NCBI GenBank assembly: GCA_934655935.1 | Contig: CAKUHJ010000050.1 | Location: 1 to 11,944 of the forward strand | Direction of reading: 5' to 3' | Origin: an uncultured Oscillospiraceae bacterium | GTDB taxonomy: Bacteria > Bacillota > Clostridia > Oscillospirales > Oscillospiraceae | Length of the DNA stretch: 11,944 nt | Part shown: positions 1 to 5,825 of the stretch, one piece after another | How the letters are laid out: each line of letters starts with the position of its first letter | How positions within the stretch are numbered: the stretch's first letter is position 1 | Program-made: the position numbers and the translations under genes | Notes under the pieces: generated by a model | Told to the model about the DNA's origin: nothing | The model's database searches: none | Seen by the model: only the letters and a program-made list of their open reading frames with translations

Positions 1-28
1 AAAGCCATTCCTTACGGAATGACTTTTT
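1..28 (-). terminator. Rho-independent terminator of the tRNA-Ala gene
   Basis: On the minus strand a 6-bp stem CATTCC/GGAATG with a GTAA loop (bases 6-21) is flanked by AAAG/CTTT complementarity with one mismatch. It runs into a T-rich end at the window edge, so the U-tract is only partly visible. It starts about 5 bases after the tRNA 3' CCA, which fits termination of a single-gene tRNA transcript. Confidence 0.7.
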
Positions 29-32
29 GTTT

Positions 33-108
33 TGGTGGAGATAAGCGGGATCGAACCGCTGACCTCATGACTGCCAGTCATGCGCTCTCCCAGCTGAGCT
101 ATACCCCC
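33..108 (-). tRNA. tRNA-Ala, anticodon GGC
   Basis: The minus strand folds into a full 76-nt cloverleaf. The acceptor stem pairs GGGGGTA with TATCTCC and contains the G3:U70 pair that is the identity element of alanine tRNAs. The D arm contains the conserved TAGCTCAG and GGGAGAGC segments. The anticodon stem is CATGA/TCATG with loop CTGGCAG, so the anticodon is GGC, reading GCC codons. The T arm is AGCGG/CCGCT with loop TTCGATC. The CCA end is encoded. A good promoter lies 14 bases upstream and a terminator directly downstream, so the gene is probably transcribed alone. tRNA 3' ends are common integration sites, but nothing next to this one looks like an integrated element in the part visible. 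Confidence 0.97.
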
Positions 109-121
109 ATCGGCGAGAGTT

Positions 122-150
122 ATTTTAGCAGATCATGCGGGAAAATGCAA
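122..150 (-). promoter_or_regulatory. Sigma-A promoter of tRNA-Ala
   Basis: On the minus strand a -35 box TTGCAT (145-150) and a -10 box TAAAAT (122-127) are separated by exactly 17 bases. The -10 box ends 13 bases before the first base of the mature tRNA, leaving a short 5' leader for RNase P. Confidence 0.8.
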
Positions 151-177
151 GTGTTTTTTTACAAAAACAAAAATTTT

Positions 178-1260
178 TTATCCGTCAGCCTCCGGAGGAT
201 GAAAATAGGGCGTGGTTTCCCGAAGCTGAAGCACGGAAGCGCCCGCCTCGAAGAGCGTCTGCAGGGCAGACGCGGCGCTGTCGGAGAGGACAAGAAGCTG
301 CGCGGCGTCCACGCTCTGCGCAGCGGCCTGCGCGCTGAGCGGCAGCGCCGGCTGGCAGAAGACGCAGTATCCGGAAACGGCTTCCGAGCCGGCCGGCAGG
401 AGCGCAAGCATGGTTTTGAAATTCAAGGCATCACTCAGGGCTTCGTTGGCCTGTGCAAGCTCCCCAGGGACATCCTGGCAGTCCTCCGGGACACTCAGCC
501 CGATGCGGTGCCCGGCCGCGTAAAGCGCCCGGACAAGCGAAGGATGATCCAGGATTTCCCGTCTGGTCAGGAAAAACGTGCCGCGCAGCTGATAGTCCTT
601 CAGGGCCTGGGCGGCGTCCTCCATGAATTCCGCGCCGGTAAAGGCCAGGTAGACCGTGGAGGCGCTCTGCGAGGGCGGCTCGGACGAGGGCGACTGTGGA
701 TTTGCGCCGGGCTGCGCCGGGTTCTCTCCGCCGCCGGAGGGGCCGGAGAGGTACTGGCTGACACGGTAGCTGATGAGGTTTTCTGCCTTTTCGATGAACA
801 GCGCATTGTCATAGACCTCGTTCCCGGTGCAGAAGCGGAGAACCGGATAGCCCTGCGCGCTTTCCAGCATCGAAGCGCGCAGACCAAAATGCGAGGTGCA
901 GAAATAGAGCGGCAGGTACAGAACGCCGTTGCGATAGATGGTTTTGACCTCTGAGACGGCGTTATTCTCATCCGTCACGGTTCCTGCAAGCAGATCAAAT
1001 ACAAGGCGTTTTTCGCTCGTGAACAGAACGTAGGTCAGCTGGCGCATGTTATACGAGGGCAGAACGTCGCCCGGCATGGTCTCAAAGGCTTCGCTGGCGA
1101 CATAGAGCGTGGAGCCGGAGTAAAACGGCGCTGTGGTCAGCGTCATGGGGACGGTATCGTCCACCGCGACAAAAAACAGAGAATCCTCCGCGCCGGCCGG
1201 AAGGCAGACGGACAGCAGCAGAAGCAGCGCCAGAAGCAGGCACAGAAATTTTCGGTTCAT
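178..1260 (-). CDS. Secreted protein: copper-amine-oxidase-like domain plus degenerate NodB-like domain
   Basis: The 360-residue product is predicted to be exported. Residues 1-24 form a signal peptide (positive MNRK start, long Leu core, cleavage near AGA-ED). Residues 27-145 resemble the stalk-like domain named after the copper amine oxidase N-terminus, with the pattern LYVASEAF ... YRNGVLYLPLYF. A Pro/Ser/Gly linker (172-200) follows. Residues 202-345 follow the layout of NodB polysaccharide deacetylases: VYLAFTGAE in place of TFDDG, then RGTFFLTRREI, HPSLVRALYAAGHRIGLS. The catalytic Asp pair and the HxxxH metal ligands are absent, so deacetylase activity is unlikely; a binding or structural role in the envelope is an inference. 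The start is an ATG preceded by AAAGGAG 11 bases upstream. It lies 57 bases behind the membrane-anchored XRE protein and is probably co-transcribed with it. I see no clear terminator after the stop. Confidence 0.75.
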   Translation of the reverse strand: MNRKFLCLLLALLLLLSVCLPAGAEDSLFFVAVDDTVPMTLTTAPFYSGSTLYVASEAFETMPGDVLPSYNMRQLTYVLFTSEKRLVFDLLAGTVTDENNAVSEVKTIYRNGVLYLPLYFCTSHFGLRASMLESAQGYPVLRFCTGNEVYDNALFIEKAENLISYRVSQYLSGPSGGGENPAQPGANPQSPSSEPPSQSASTVYLAFTGAEFMEDAAQALKDYQLRGTFFLTRREILDHPSLVRALYAAGHRIGLSVPEDCQDVPGELAQANEALSDALNFKTMLALLPAGSEAVSGYCVFCQPALPLSAQAAAQSVDAAQLLVLSDSAASALQTLFEAGASVLQLRETTPYFHPPEADG

Positions 1261-1317
1261 GCGGGCATGGTCTCCTTTCCGGAAAATGGGCGGGTCCTTC
1301 AGCGGGGCGGGCGGGAT

Positions 1318-1905
1318 TTATTTTCTGCTGCGCACGTGCTGGAAGATTTCCCACAGCACGACGAGCACCTGAAGCGCGGCGCACAGGGCGAAAATCAGCT
1401 TGAAATTCGGCAGGGCCAGCGAAAGATAGAGGCTGATGCCGAGCGACCAGACCAGAAGAGAGATCGAGACGCCCTGCCAGAGCCGCCCGTACCACAGACT
1501 GGTAAAGACGATGGCGATGATGGAGGACACCGGGACGGCATAGACGAAGAACAGCCAGGCCGGATAATCGACGTTCAGAATCATGAACAGGAAAAAGACC
1601 AGCGTCGCAATGGCGAAGGTCAGCGCGACCGAGAGCGTCAGAATAAACAGATGGTAATGCGGGCGGCGCTCCTTGGGCGGCTCCACCTCGCCGATCAGAT
1701 TGCTGACCGTGACGCCGTAGAGCGAGGCGATCTGCGCGAGAATCAGCACATCCGGCAAGCCCTCGCCGCGTTCCCATTTGGAGACGGACTTGTCGGAGTA
1801 GTTCAGCTTCAGTGCAAGATCGAGCTGTGTATCATGATGCGACTTACGGCACTGCGCGATATTTTTCGCGATGGTCTGCCGCATCATACTTTCATCAATG
1901 GGCAA
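1318..1905 (-). CDS. XRE-family HTH regulator with four predicted transmembrane helices
   Basis: The 195-residue product joins an N-terminal Cro/CI-type helix-turn-helix to a membrane domain. Residues 10-70 contain IAKNIAQCRK, a recognition segment around LNYSDKSVSKWERGEGLPD, and IASLYGVTVSNLIG, a standard XRE pattern. A basic linker, PPKERRPHYH, leads into hydrophobic segments at about 84-111, 116-137, 146-165 and 168-186. Proteins of this build are common in Firmicutes and are thought to bind DNA from the membrane, but their signals are mostly unknown. I chose the TTG at 1903-1905 because AAGGGAG lies 8 bases upstream; an ATG at 1887 is possible but has a poorer ribosome site. An upstream in-frame GTG at 1992 has none. 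The gene is probably self-regulated through the dyad at 2072-2087 and heads an operon with the secreted NodB-like protein. Confidence 0.8.
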   Translation of the reverse strand: MPIDESMMRQTIAKNIAQCRKSHHDTQLDLALKLNYSDKSVSKWERGEGLPDVLILAQIASLYGVTVSNLIGEVEPPKERRPHYHLFILTLSVALTFAIATLVFFLFMILNVDYPAWLFFVYAVPVSSIIAIVFTSLWYGRLWQGVSISLLVWSLGISLYLSLALPNFKLIFALCAALQVLVVLWEIFQHVRSRK

Positions 1906-1913
1906 GACAGCAA

Positions 1914-1920
1914 CTCCCTT
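1914..1920 (-). promoter_or_regulatory. Ribosome binding site that decides the TTG start
   Basis: The minus-strand AAGGGAG sits 8 bases before TTG 1905-1903. The next in-frame ATG codons (1887 and 1884) have only GATGAAAG in front of them. This favours TTG as the start of the XRE membrane protein. Confidence 0.6.
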
Positions 1921-2049
1921 CAGGCTGAAAAAGCCTTGATATTTCAGGGATTCTACTGGCAGTAGAGTTCCGTTCTCCCAGCCGTTTCCCACGAAGAAGC
2001 AGGGGTAGGGTGCATTTTGCGGTGCCTGGTGCTATCATACGGGCATGGG
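1921..2049 (-). other. Untranslated leader of the XRE operon, function unclear
   Basis: This stretch lies between the promoter-proximal hairpin and the ribosome site. It contains a perfect 13-base palindrome, CTACTG-g-CAGTAG (1953-1965), a small AGGCT/AGCCT hairpin just before the ribosome site (about 1921-1937), and three copies of GCACC on the minus strand near 2008-2035. I could not match it to a known riboswitch or T-box consensus. No small reading frame here has a convincing ribosome site. Confidence 0.35.
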
Positions 2050-2071
2050 AAAAACCGCACGCAGCGTGCGG
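2050..2071 (-). terminator. Promoter-proximal hairpin with U-tract (possible attenuator)
   Basis: On the minus strand CCGCACG-ctg-CGTGCGG (2055-2071) is followed by TTTTT (2050-2054), a compact intrinsic terminator. It begins only about 7 bases after the predicted transcription start of the XRE operon, so most transcripts from that promoter would be about 28 bases long unless termination is bypassed. Confidence 0.5.
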
Positions 2072-2087
2072 ACTGATGTAGATCAGT
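2072..2087. promoter_or_regulatory. Perfect dyad over the -10 region, likely operator
   Basis: ACTGAT-gtag-ATCAGT is a perfect 6+4+6 inverted repeat. It overlaps the first bases of the -10 box (2085-2090) and the expected start point, the classic place for a repressor site. An XRE dimer would suit a site of this size, and the XRE gene is downstream, so autorepression is the simplest reading. This is inference. Confidence 0.55.
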
Positions 2088-2113
2088 ATACCACATTTTT
2101 TCATCCTGCGCAA
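2085..2113 (-). promoter_or_regulatory. Promoter of the XRE / NodB-like operon
   Basis: On the minus strand TTGCGC (2108-2113), a 17-base spacer and TATACT (2085-2090) form a sigma-A promoter, helped by a TG one base before the -10 (extended -10). Two overlapping TGCGCA palindromes cover the -35 box. Confidence 0.75.
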
Positions 2114-2166
2114 TGCGCAAAAATGCGTCCGGCATCACACACACCGTGCCGGGCGCAATTTTTATG

Positions 2167-2195
2167 TTGACGCGAGGGTGCGCCGGCTTTAAAAT
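2167..2195 (+). promoter_or_regulatory. Promoter of the DUF2284 gene
   Basis: TTGACG (2167-2172), a 17-base spacer and TAAAAT (2190-2195) make a near-consensus sigma-A promoter. The start point would be near 2202, leaving a short leader with GAAGGGAAG before the ATG at 2231. Confidence 0.8.
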
Positions 2196-2230
2196 GAAAG
2201 CAAATTTCCGGGCGAAGGGAAGATACCGTC

Positions 2231-2764
2231 ATGCAAAAAGAACGCGTGGAGCAGGCGCTGTGCGAGCTGCCGCTGAGCCAGTACGCGTGGATTTCCACAA
2301 GCGAGCTTGTCTTTACGGAGCGCGTGCGTAAAATCTGCGAGTCGGAGTGCCCGATGTATAACCGCAGCTGGGCATGCCCGCCGGCGGTGGGCAGCGTGGA
2401 GGCCTGCCGGGCGCGCTGCCTGGCCTTTGACGAGGCGCTGCTGATTACGTCGGTGACAGAGGTATCTGACATTGCAAACCTGGAGGAAACGCTTGCGACC
2501 CGCGCGCCGCATGAGGCGCTGACACGCCGGGCGGCGGAAATCCTGAAGGAGCAGGCGAGCGAGCTCTACGTGCTATCCACGGAGGCCTGCTCCATCTGCA
2601 CGCGCTGCGCCTGGCCGGACGGGCCCTGCCGGCACCCGGAGCAGATGTATCCCTGCGTGGAGAGCCATGCGATTCTTGCCACGGCGCTGGCGGAGAAGCA
2701 CGGAATCGAATTTTACGGCGGGAATCTGGTGACCTGGTTTTCTCTGCTGTTTTTCAAAGATTAA
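2231..2764 (+). CDS. DUF2284 cysteine-rich, predicted metal-binding protein
   Basis: The 177-residue product matches the layout of the DUF2284 family of predicted metal-binding proteins, found mainly in anaerobes. Two cysteine clusters stand out: C36, C40 and C49 in the segment CESECPMYNRSWACPP, and C120, C123, C126, C133 and C142 in the segment from CSICTRC to YPC. Eight cysteines with these spacings could hold iron-sulfur clusters or zinc; the actual metal and reaction are not known to me. There is no signal peptide or membrane segment, so it should be cytoplasmic. The ATG is preceded by GAAGGGAAG at suitable distance. It has its own strong promoter and ends at a large hairpin, so it is probably a single-gene unit, converging on the ABC transporter gene. 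Confidence 0.85.
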   Translation: MQKERVEQALCELPLSQYAWISTSELVFTERVRKICESECPMYNRSWACPPAVGSVEACRARCLAFDEALLITSVTEVSDIANLEETLATRAPHEALTRRAAEILKEQASELYVLSTEACSICTRCAWPDGPCRHPEQMYPCVESHAILATALAEKHGIEFYGGNLVTWFSLLFFKD

Positions 2765-2800
2765 GCGCGCGAAGGGGGCTTTTGGGCCCCCTTCGCGCGC
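2765..2800. terminator. Large GC-rich hairpin between convergent genes
   Basis: A perfect 15-bp stem, GCGCGCGAAGGGGGC with its complement, has a 6-base loop (2780-2785). It starts directly after the DUF2284 stop codon and lies 19 bases from the ABC transporter stop. Neither side has a real U-tract, so it may work as a bidirectional terminator of the U-less kind or as a 3'-end stabiliser. Confidence 0.6.
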
Positions 2801-2818
2801 CATAAAGCCGGATGCGGG

Positions 2819-4564
2819 TCAGTTCAGAAGATTCTGCGTGCGGCAGAGCTCGGCGTATACGCCGTTTTTCTCAAGAAGAGTCTGGCTGTCGCCATCTTCT
2901 ACGATGCGGCCGTCCGCAATGACGACAATCCGGTCCGCATTTTTGATCGTAGCCAGCCGGTGGGCAATGATCAGCGTGGTGCGGTTTTTTGCCAGCTCGT
3001 CAAAGGCGTGCTGGATTTTTGCCTCTGTCAGGCTGTCGAGCGCGGAGGTCGCCTCGTCCAGAATCAGGACCGGCGGGTTTTTCAGGAAGATGCGCGCGAT
3101 GGAGATGCGCTGCTTCTGACCGCCGGACAGGAGCGTGCCGCGCTCGCCGACATAGGTGTCGAAGCCGTCGGGCATGGCCATGATATCGTCATAGATTTCC
3201 GCGCGCCGGGCCGCCTCTGCGATTTCCTCCGCGGTGGCGTCCGGCCGGCCATAGCGGATATTTTCATAGATGGAATCGGCAAAGAGGAATACGTCCTGCT
3301 GCACCACGCCGATGTTCCGCCGCAGCGAGGCCTGCGTCAGGTCGCGTACGTCGTGACCGTCCAGGAAGACGGCACCGTCCGTCACATCGTAAAAACGGGG
3401 GATCAGCTGGCAGAGCGTGGACTTGCCGCCGCCGGACGGCCCGACCACCGCGACGGTCTGCCCGGCGGCGACATGCAGCGTGACGTCGTGCAGAACATCC
3501 GGCTCGCCATAGGCGAACGAGACGTTCTGAATGTCAATGTCGCCGCGGACGGCGCCGAGCGCCAGCGCGTCCGGCCGGTCCTTCAGGCGCGGCTCGGTGC
3601 GCATGATCTCCAGGAACCGGGTGAAGCCCGCAAGGCCGTTTGCAAACAGCTCCGTGGTGTTTGCCAGGCGGCGGATCGGGTTTACAAAGCTGGTGATATA
3701 GAGAGAAAAGGTCAGCAGATCCACAAGATCCATTTTCCCGGCCATGATGAGCCCGCCGCCTGCGGCGACGACGCTGACGGAAAGAATGGAGACAAAGAAC
3801 TCCATCAGGGAGTTGAAGGTGGCCATCTCCCGGTAGAATGAATCCTTGGAGCGCTTGAAGGCCTCGTTGGAGCGGCAGAACTTTTCATTTTCCATATGCT
3901 CGTTGGCAAAGGCCTTCGCGGTGCGCATGCCGGAAAGGCTGGATTCAACGTCCGCGTTGATGCTGCCGACCTTCTGCTTGACGGCGCGCGAGGCGCGGCC
4001 CAGCGCCTTGCGCCGGCTCATCACAACGAACAGAAAAACCGGAATCAGCACGCACACGACCAGCGCCAGCCGCCACTGGAGCACGAACATGGCGCACAGC
4101 GCGCCCGCGATGGTGACCGTGGAGATAAACAGGTCCTCCGGGCCGTGGTGCGCAAGCTCCGTGATTTCAAACAGGTCGCTGGTCAGCCGGCTCATGAGCT
4201 GGCCGGTGCGGTTGCGGTCAAAGAAATCGAAGCCGAGCGTCTGGATATGCGAGAAGAGCGCGTGGCGGATATCCGCCTCGACGCGCACGCCGAAGATATG
4301 GCCCCAGTAGCCGATGACGTAATAAAGCGCCGAGCGGAGAACGTAGGCTGCGACGATGACCAGCATCACCGTAAAGAAGGCGCGGAAGGCGTGCGCGGGC
4401 AGCAGGGTGTTCATCGCCCTTCTGGATACAATGGGGTAGAGCAGGTCGATCACCGCGACAAAAAACGCGCAGACCATATCCAGAATGAACAGCCTGCGAT
4501 GGGGCCTGAAGAAGCGGAGGAAGATGGACAGCATGCCCTTTTCCTGATATTCTTTGGTTGTCAT
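2819..4564 (-). CDS. ABC transporter, fused permease and ATP-binding half-transporter
   Basis: The 581-residue product is a type I ABC exporter half that should work as a homo- or heterodimer in the cell membrane; the substrate cannot be told from sequence. Residues 20-300 form the six-helix membrane domain with hydrophobic stretches near 27-46, 64-84, 146-183 and 255-290. The nucleotide-binding domain follows: A-loop Tyr at 352, Walker A GPSGGGKST 375-383, Q-loop around Q422-Q423, signature LSGGQKQ 479-485, Walker B VLILDEAT 499-506 and the switch His in IIAHR at H535. All catalytic residues are intact. I set the start at ATG 4564 because GGAG lies 6 bases upstream; the frame stays open further upstream but that part is antisense to the next gene. 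Its own promoter is at 4623-4651. No partner half-transporter is next to it, so a homodimer is plausible. Confidence 0.95.
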   Translation of the reverse strand: MTTKEYQEKGMLSIFLRFFRPHRRLFILDMVCAFFVAVIDLLYPIVSRRAMNTLLPAHAFRAFFTVMLVIVAAYVLRSALYYVIGYWGHIFGVRVEADIRHALFSHIQTLGFDFFDRNRTGQLMSRLTSDLFEITELAHHGPEDLFISTVTIAGALCAMFVLQWRLALVVCVLIPVFLFVVMSRRKALGRASRAVKQKVGSINADVESSLSGMRTAKAFANEHMENEKFCRSNEAFKRSKDSFYREMATFNSLMEFFVSILSVSVVAAGGGLIMAGKMDLVDLLTFSLYITSFVNPIRRLANTTELFANGLAGFTRFLEIMRTEPRLKDRPDALALGAVRGDIDIQNVSFAYGEPDVLHDVTLHVAAGQTVAVVGPSGGGKSTLCQLIPRFYDVTDGAVFLDGHDVRDLTQASLRRNIGVVQQDVFLFADSIYENIRYGRPDATAEEIAEAARRAEIYDDIMAMPDGFDTYVGERGTLLSGGQKQRISIARIFLKNPPVLILDEATSALDSLTEAKIQHAFDELAKNRTTLIIAHRLATIKNADRIVVIADGRIVEDGDSQTLLEKNGVYAELCRTQNLLN

Positions 4565-4588
4565 GGGGTTCTCCGTTTCGCTTTTCCG

Positions 4589-4607
4589 GGCGGCGCGCCG
4601 CGCCGCC
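4589..4607 (-). other. GC hairpin in the ABC transporter leader
   Basis: GGCGGCGC and GCGCCGCC pair as an 8-bp stem with a 3-base loop. It lies in the roughly 50-base leader, just before the ribosome site. It has no U-tract, so it is more likely a stability or translation element than a terminator. Confidence 0.4.
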
Positions 4608-4622
4608 GTGTATTTTCGTCTT

Positions 4623-4651
4623 ATTATAGCTTTCGGCCGCGGCAAAAGCAA
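4623..4651 (-). promoter_or_regulatory. Promoter of the ABC transporter gene
   Basis: On the minus strand TTGCTT (4646-4651) and TATAAT (4623-4628) are separated by 17 bases. It is back to back with the promoter for the pseudouridine synthase; the two -35 boxes are only 15 bases apart. Confidence 0.8.
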
Positions 4652-4666
4652 GCGTGCCGGATTCGA

Positions 4667-4695
4667 TTGTTTTTTCCCTTTCTGGAGGTTATATT
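4667..4695 (+). promoter_or_regulatory. Promoter of the pseudouridine synthase / ogt unit
   Basis: TTGTTT (4667-4672), a 17-base spacer and TATATT (4690-4695). The start point would lie near 4702, leaving a very short leader with AAGGAAGG before the ATG at 4718. Confidence 0.65.
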
Positions 4696-4717
4696 TGAGA
4701 ACAAGGAAGGAACGCTT

Positions 4718-5395
4718 ATGCAGAGGCTGATCTACGAAGACCGCGCCATGCTGGTCTGGAGGAAGCTGCCGGGCGAGGACAGCGAGCGCCTGCCCGCGCA
4801 GCTTTGTGAGGAGCTCCGAATGGAGGGGCTGCGGCCCGTGCACCGGCTGGACAAGCCGGTCGGGGGGCTGCTGGTGCTCGCAAAATCTCCGGAGGCCGCC
4901 GCGGCGCTTTCTGCGCAGCTGCAGAGCCGCGAGGCCTGCAAGGGCTATCTGGCGGTGCTGCGCGGCGTGCCGGAGGAGGCTGCGGGGGTTCTGGAGGATC
5001 TTCTGTTCTATGACCGGAGGCGGAATAAGAGCTTTGTGGTCCGCCGGATGCGCGCGGGCGTAAAAAAGGCGCGGCTTTCCTACCGCGTTCTGGAAACCAG
5101 GCGGCAGCTGAGCCTTGTGGCCGTCCGGCTGGAAACGGGAAGGACGCATCAGATCCGCGTGCAGTTTTCCTCGCGCGGCCTGCCGCTTGCCGGAGACGGA
5201 CGCTACGGCGGGAAGGACGCGCAGACGACGGCGCCGGCGCTGCTGTGTGCGTATATATCCGTGCGCTCTCCGGACGGCGGGAGGCCGGTCCGGCTTTTTG
5301 CCCGGCCGGAGGCGGAATATCCTTGGAATTTGTTTACGGAGGGATTGCAAGAAGATGGATTGCGGCTATTTTCAGACACCCTGGGGCCTGCTTGA
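4718..5395 (+). CDS. RluA-family RNA pseudouridine synthase
   Basis: The 225-residue product should convert a uridine in rRNA or tRNA to pseudouridine. The RluA-family catalytic motif HRLDKPVGG is at 42-50 with the catalytic Asp at D45. KGYLAVLRG (75-83), KARLSYRVLE (117-126) and the second core motif ETGRTHQIRVQFSSRGLPLAGD (139-160) follow in the usual order, ending with a family-typical ARPEAEYPW. No S4 RNA-binding domain precedes the catalytic part, so it is the short form; the target base cannot be told. The start is ATG 4718 with AAGGAAGG 7 bases upstream; the frame is open further upstream but only as antisense of the ABC gene. The last 41 bases overlap the start of the ogt-like gene, which suggests translational coupling. 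Confidence 0.9.
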   Translation: MQRLIYEDRAMLVWRKLPGEDSERLPAQLCEELRMEGLRPVHRLDKPVGGLLVLAKSPEAAAALSAQLQSREACKGYLAVLRGVPEEAAGVLEDLLFYDRRRNKSFVVRRMRAGVKKARLSYRVLETRRQLSLVAVRLETGRTHQIRVQFSSRGLPLAGDGRYGGKDAQTTAPALLCAYISVRSPDGGRPVRLFARPEAEYPWNLFTEGLQEDGLRLFSDTLGPA

Positions 5396-5825
5396 GCTGC
5401 GTGCGGACGGCTCCGCGCTGACCGGCTGCGATTTCTGCGCCGGCGCGCCGTCCGGCGGTGCGCCGGGCCCCGTGATCCGCCTGGCGCTGCGGGAGCTGCG
5501 GGACTATTTTGAAGGCACGCTTCACACGTTTTCCGTTCCGCTCGCGCCGGAGGGAACGGCCTTTCAGCAGCTGGTCTGGTCGGTGCTGCGGCAGATTCCC
5601 TACGGCGAGCGGGTCAGCTATCAGGCGGTGGCGGAATCGATCGGCAAGCCGATGGCCGCCCGCGCGGTCGGGGCGGCGATCGGGAAAAATCCCATCTGGA
5701 TTTTTATTCCCTGCCACCGCGTATTCGGCAAAGGCGGGGAGCTTACCGGCTATGCCGGAGGGCTGGAAATGAAGCGCGCGCTTGCGCGGCTGGAGCACAT
5801 TCCGTGCCCGGCCGGCGTCAGCTGA
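5355..5825 (+). CDS. ogt: Methylated-DNA--protein-cysteine S-methyltransferase (Ogt/MGMT family)
   Basis: The 156-residue product repairs O6-alkylguanine by moving the alkyl group to its own cysteine in a single-use reaction. The acceptor is C120 in IPCHRV (118-123), preceded by the Asn hinge at N112 in the segment AVGAAIGKNPIWIF. The DNA-binding helix-turn-helix lies around YGERVSYQAVAESIGKPMAARAVG (83-106), and GELTGYAGGLEMKRALARLE closes the domain. The N-terminal domain is short but present. ATG 5355 was chosen because it precedes CGYFQTPWGLLEL, the family's usual first strand, with GGAGG 12 bases upstream. It overlaps the pseudouridine synthase by 41 bases and shares its transcript. Its stop overlaps the stop of the convergent amidase gene by 8 bases. 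Confidence 0.95.
   Translation: MDCGYFQTPWGLLELRADGSALTGCDFCAGAPSGGAPGPVIRLALRELRDYFEGTLHTFSVPLAPEGTAFQQLVWSVLRQIPYGERVSYQAVAESIGKPMAARAVGAAIGKNPIWIFIPCHRVFGKGGELTGYAGGLEMKRALARLEHIPCPAGVS

Noticed and set aside
33..108. tRNA gene as an integration site of a mobile element
   Set aside because: No integrase, no repeat of the tRNA 3' end and no phage-like genes are visible next to it in the window.
19..954. A 311-codon plus-strand frame starting inside the tRNA region
   Set aside because: It reads through the tRNA gene and is antisense to a secreted protein with a clear signal peptide; no motif was recognised.
1312..1318. GC-rich gap between the XRE and NodB-like genes as a terminator
   Set aside because: The region 1261-1317 has no stable stem followed by a T-run; co-transcription is more likely.
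1082..1777. A 231-codon minus-strand frame across the two XRE-operon genes
   Set aside because: It is out of frame with both real genes, spans their junction and is rich in Arg and Ala without any motif.
1921..2049. Possible riboswitch or T-box in the XRE leader
   Set aside because: I could not match the conserved cores of the common classes; only small palindromes are visible.
3896..4717. Upstream extension of the pseudouridine synthase frame
   Set aside because: It is antisense to the ABC transporter membrane domain and has no domain resemblance; ATG 4718 with AAGGAAGG begins the conserved part.
4565..5350. N-terminal extension of the ABC transporter frame
   Set aside because: The extra 262 codons are antisense to the pseudouridine synthase and cross the divergent promoters; ATG 4564 has a good ribosome site and fits the family length.
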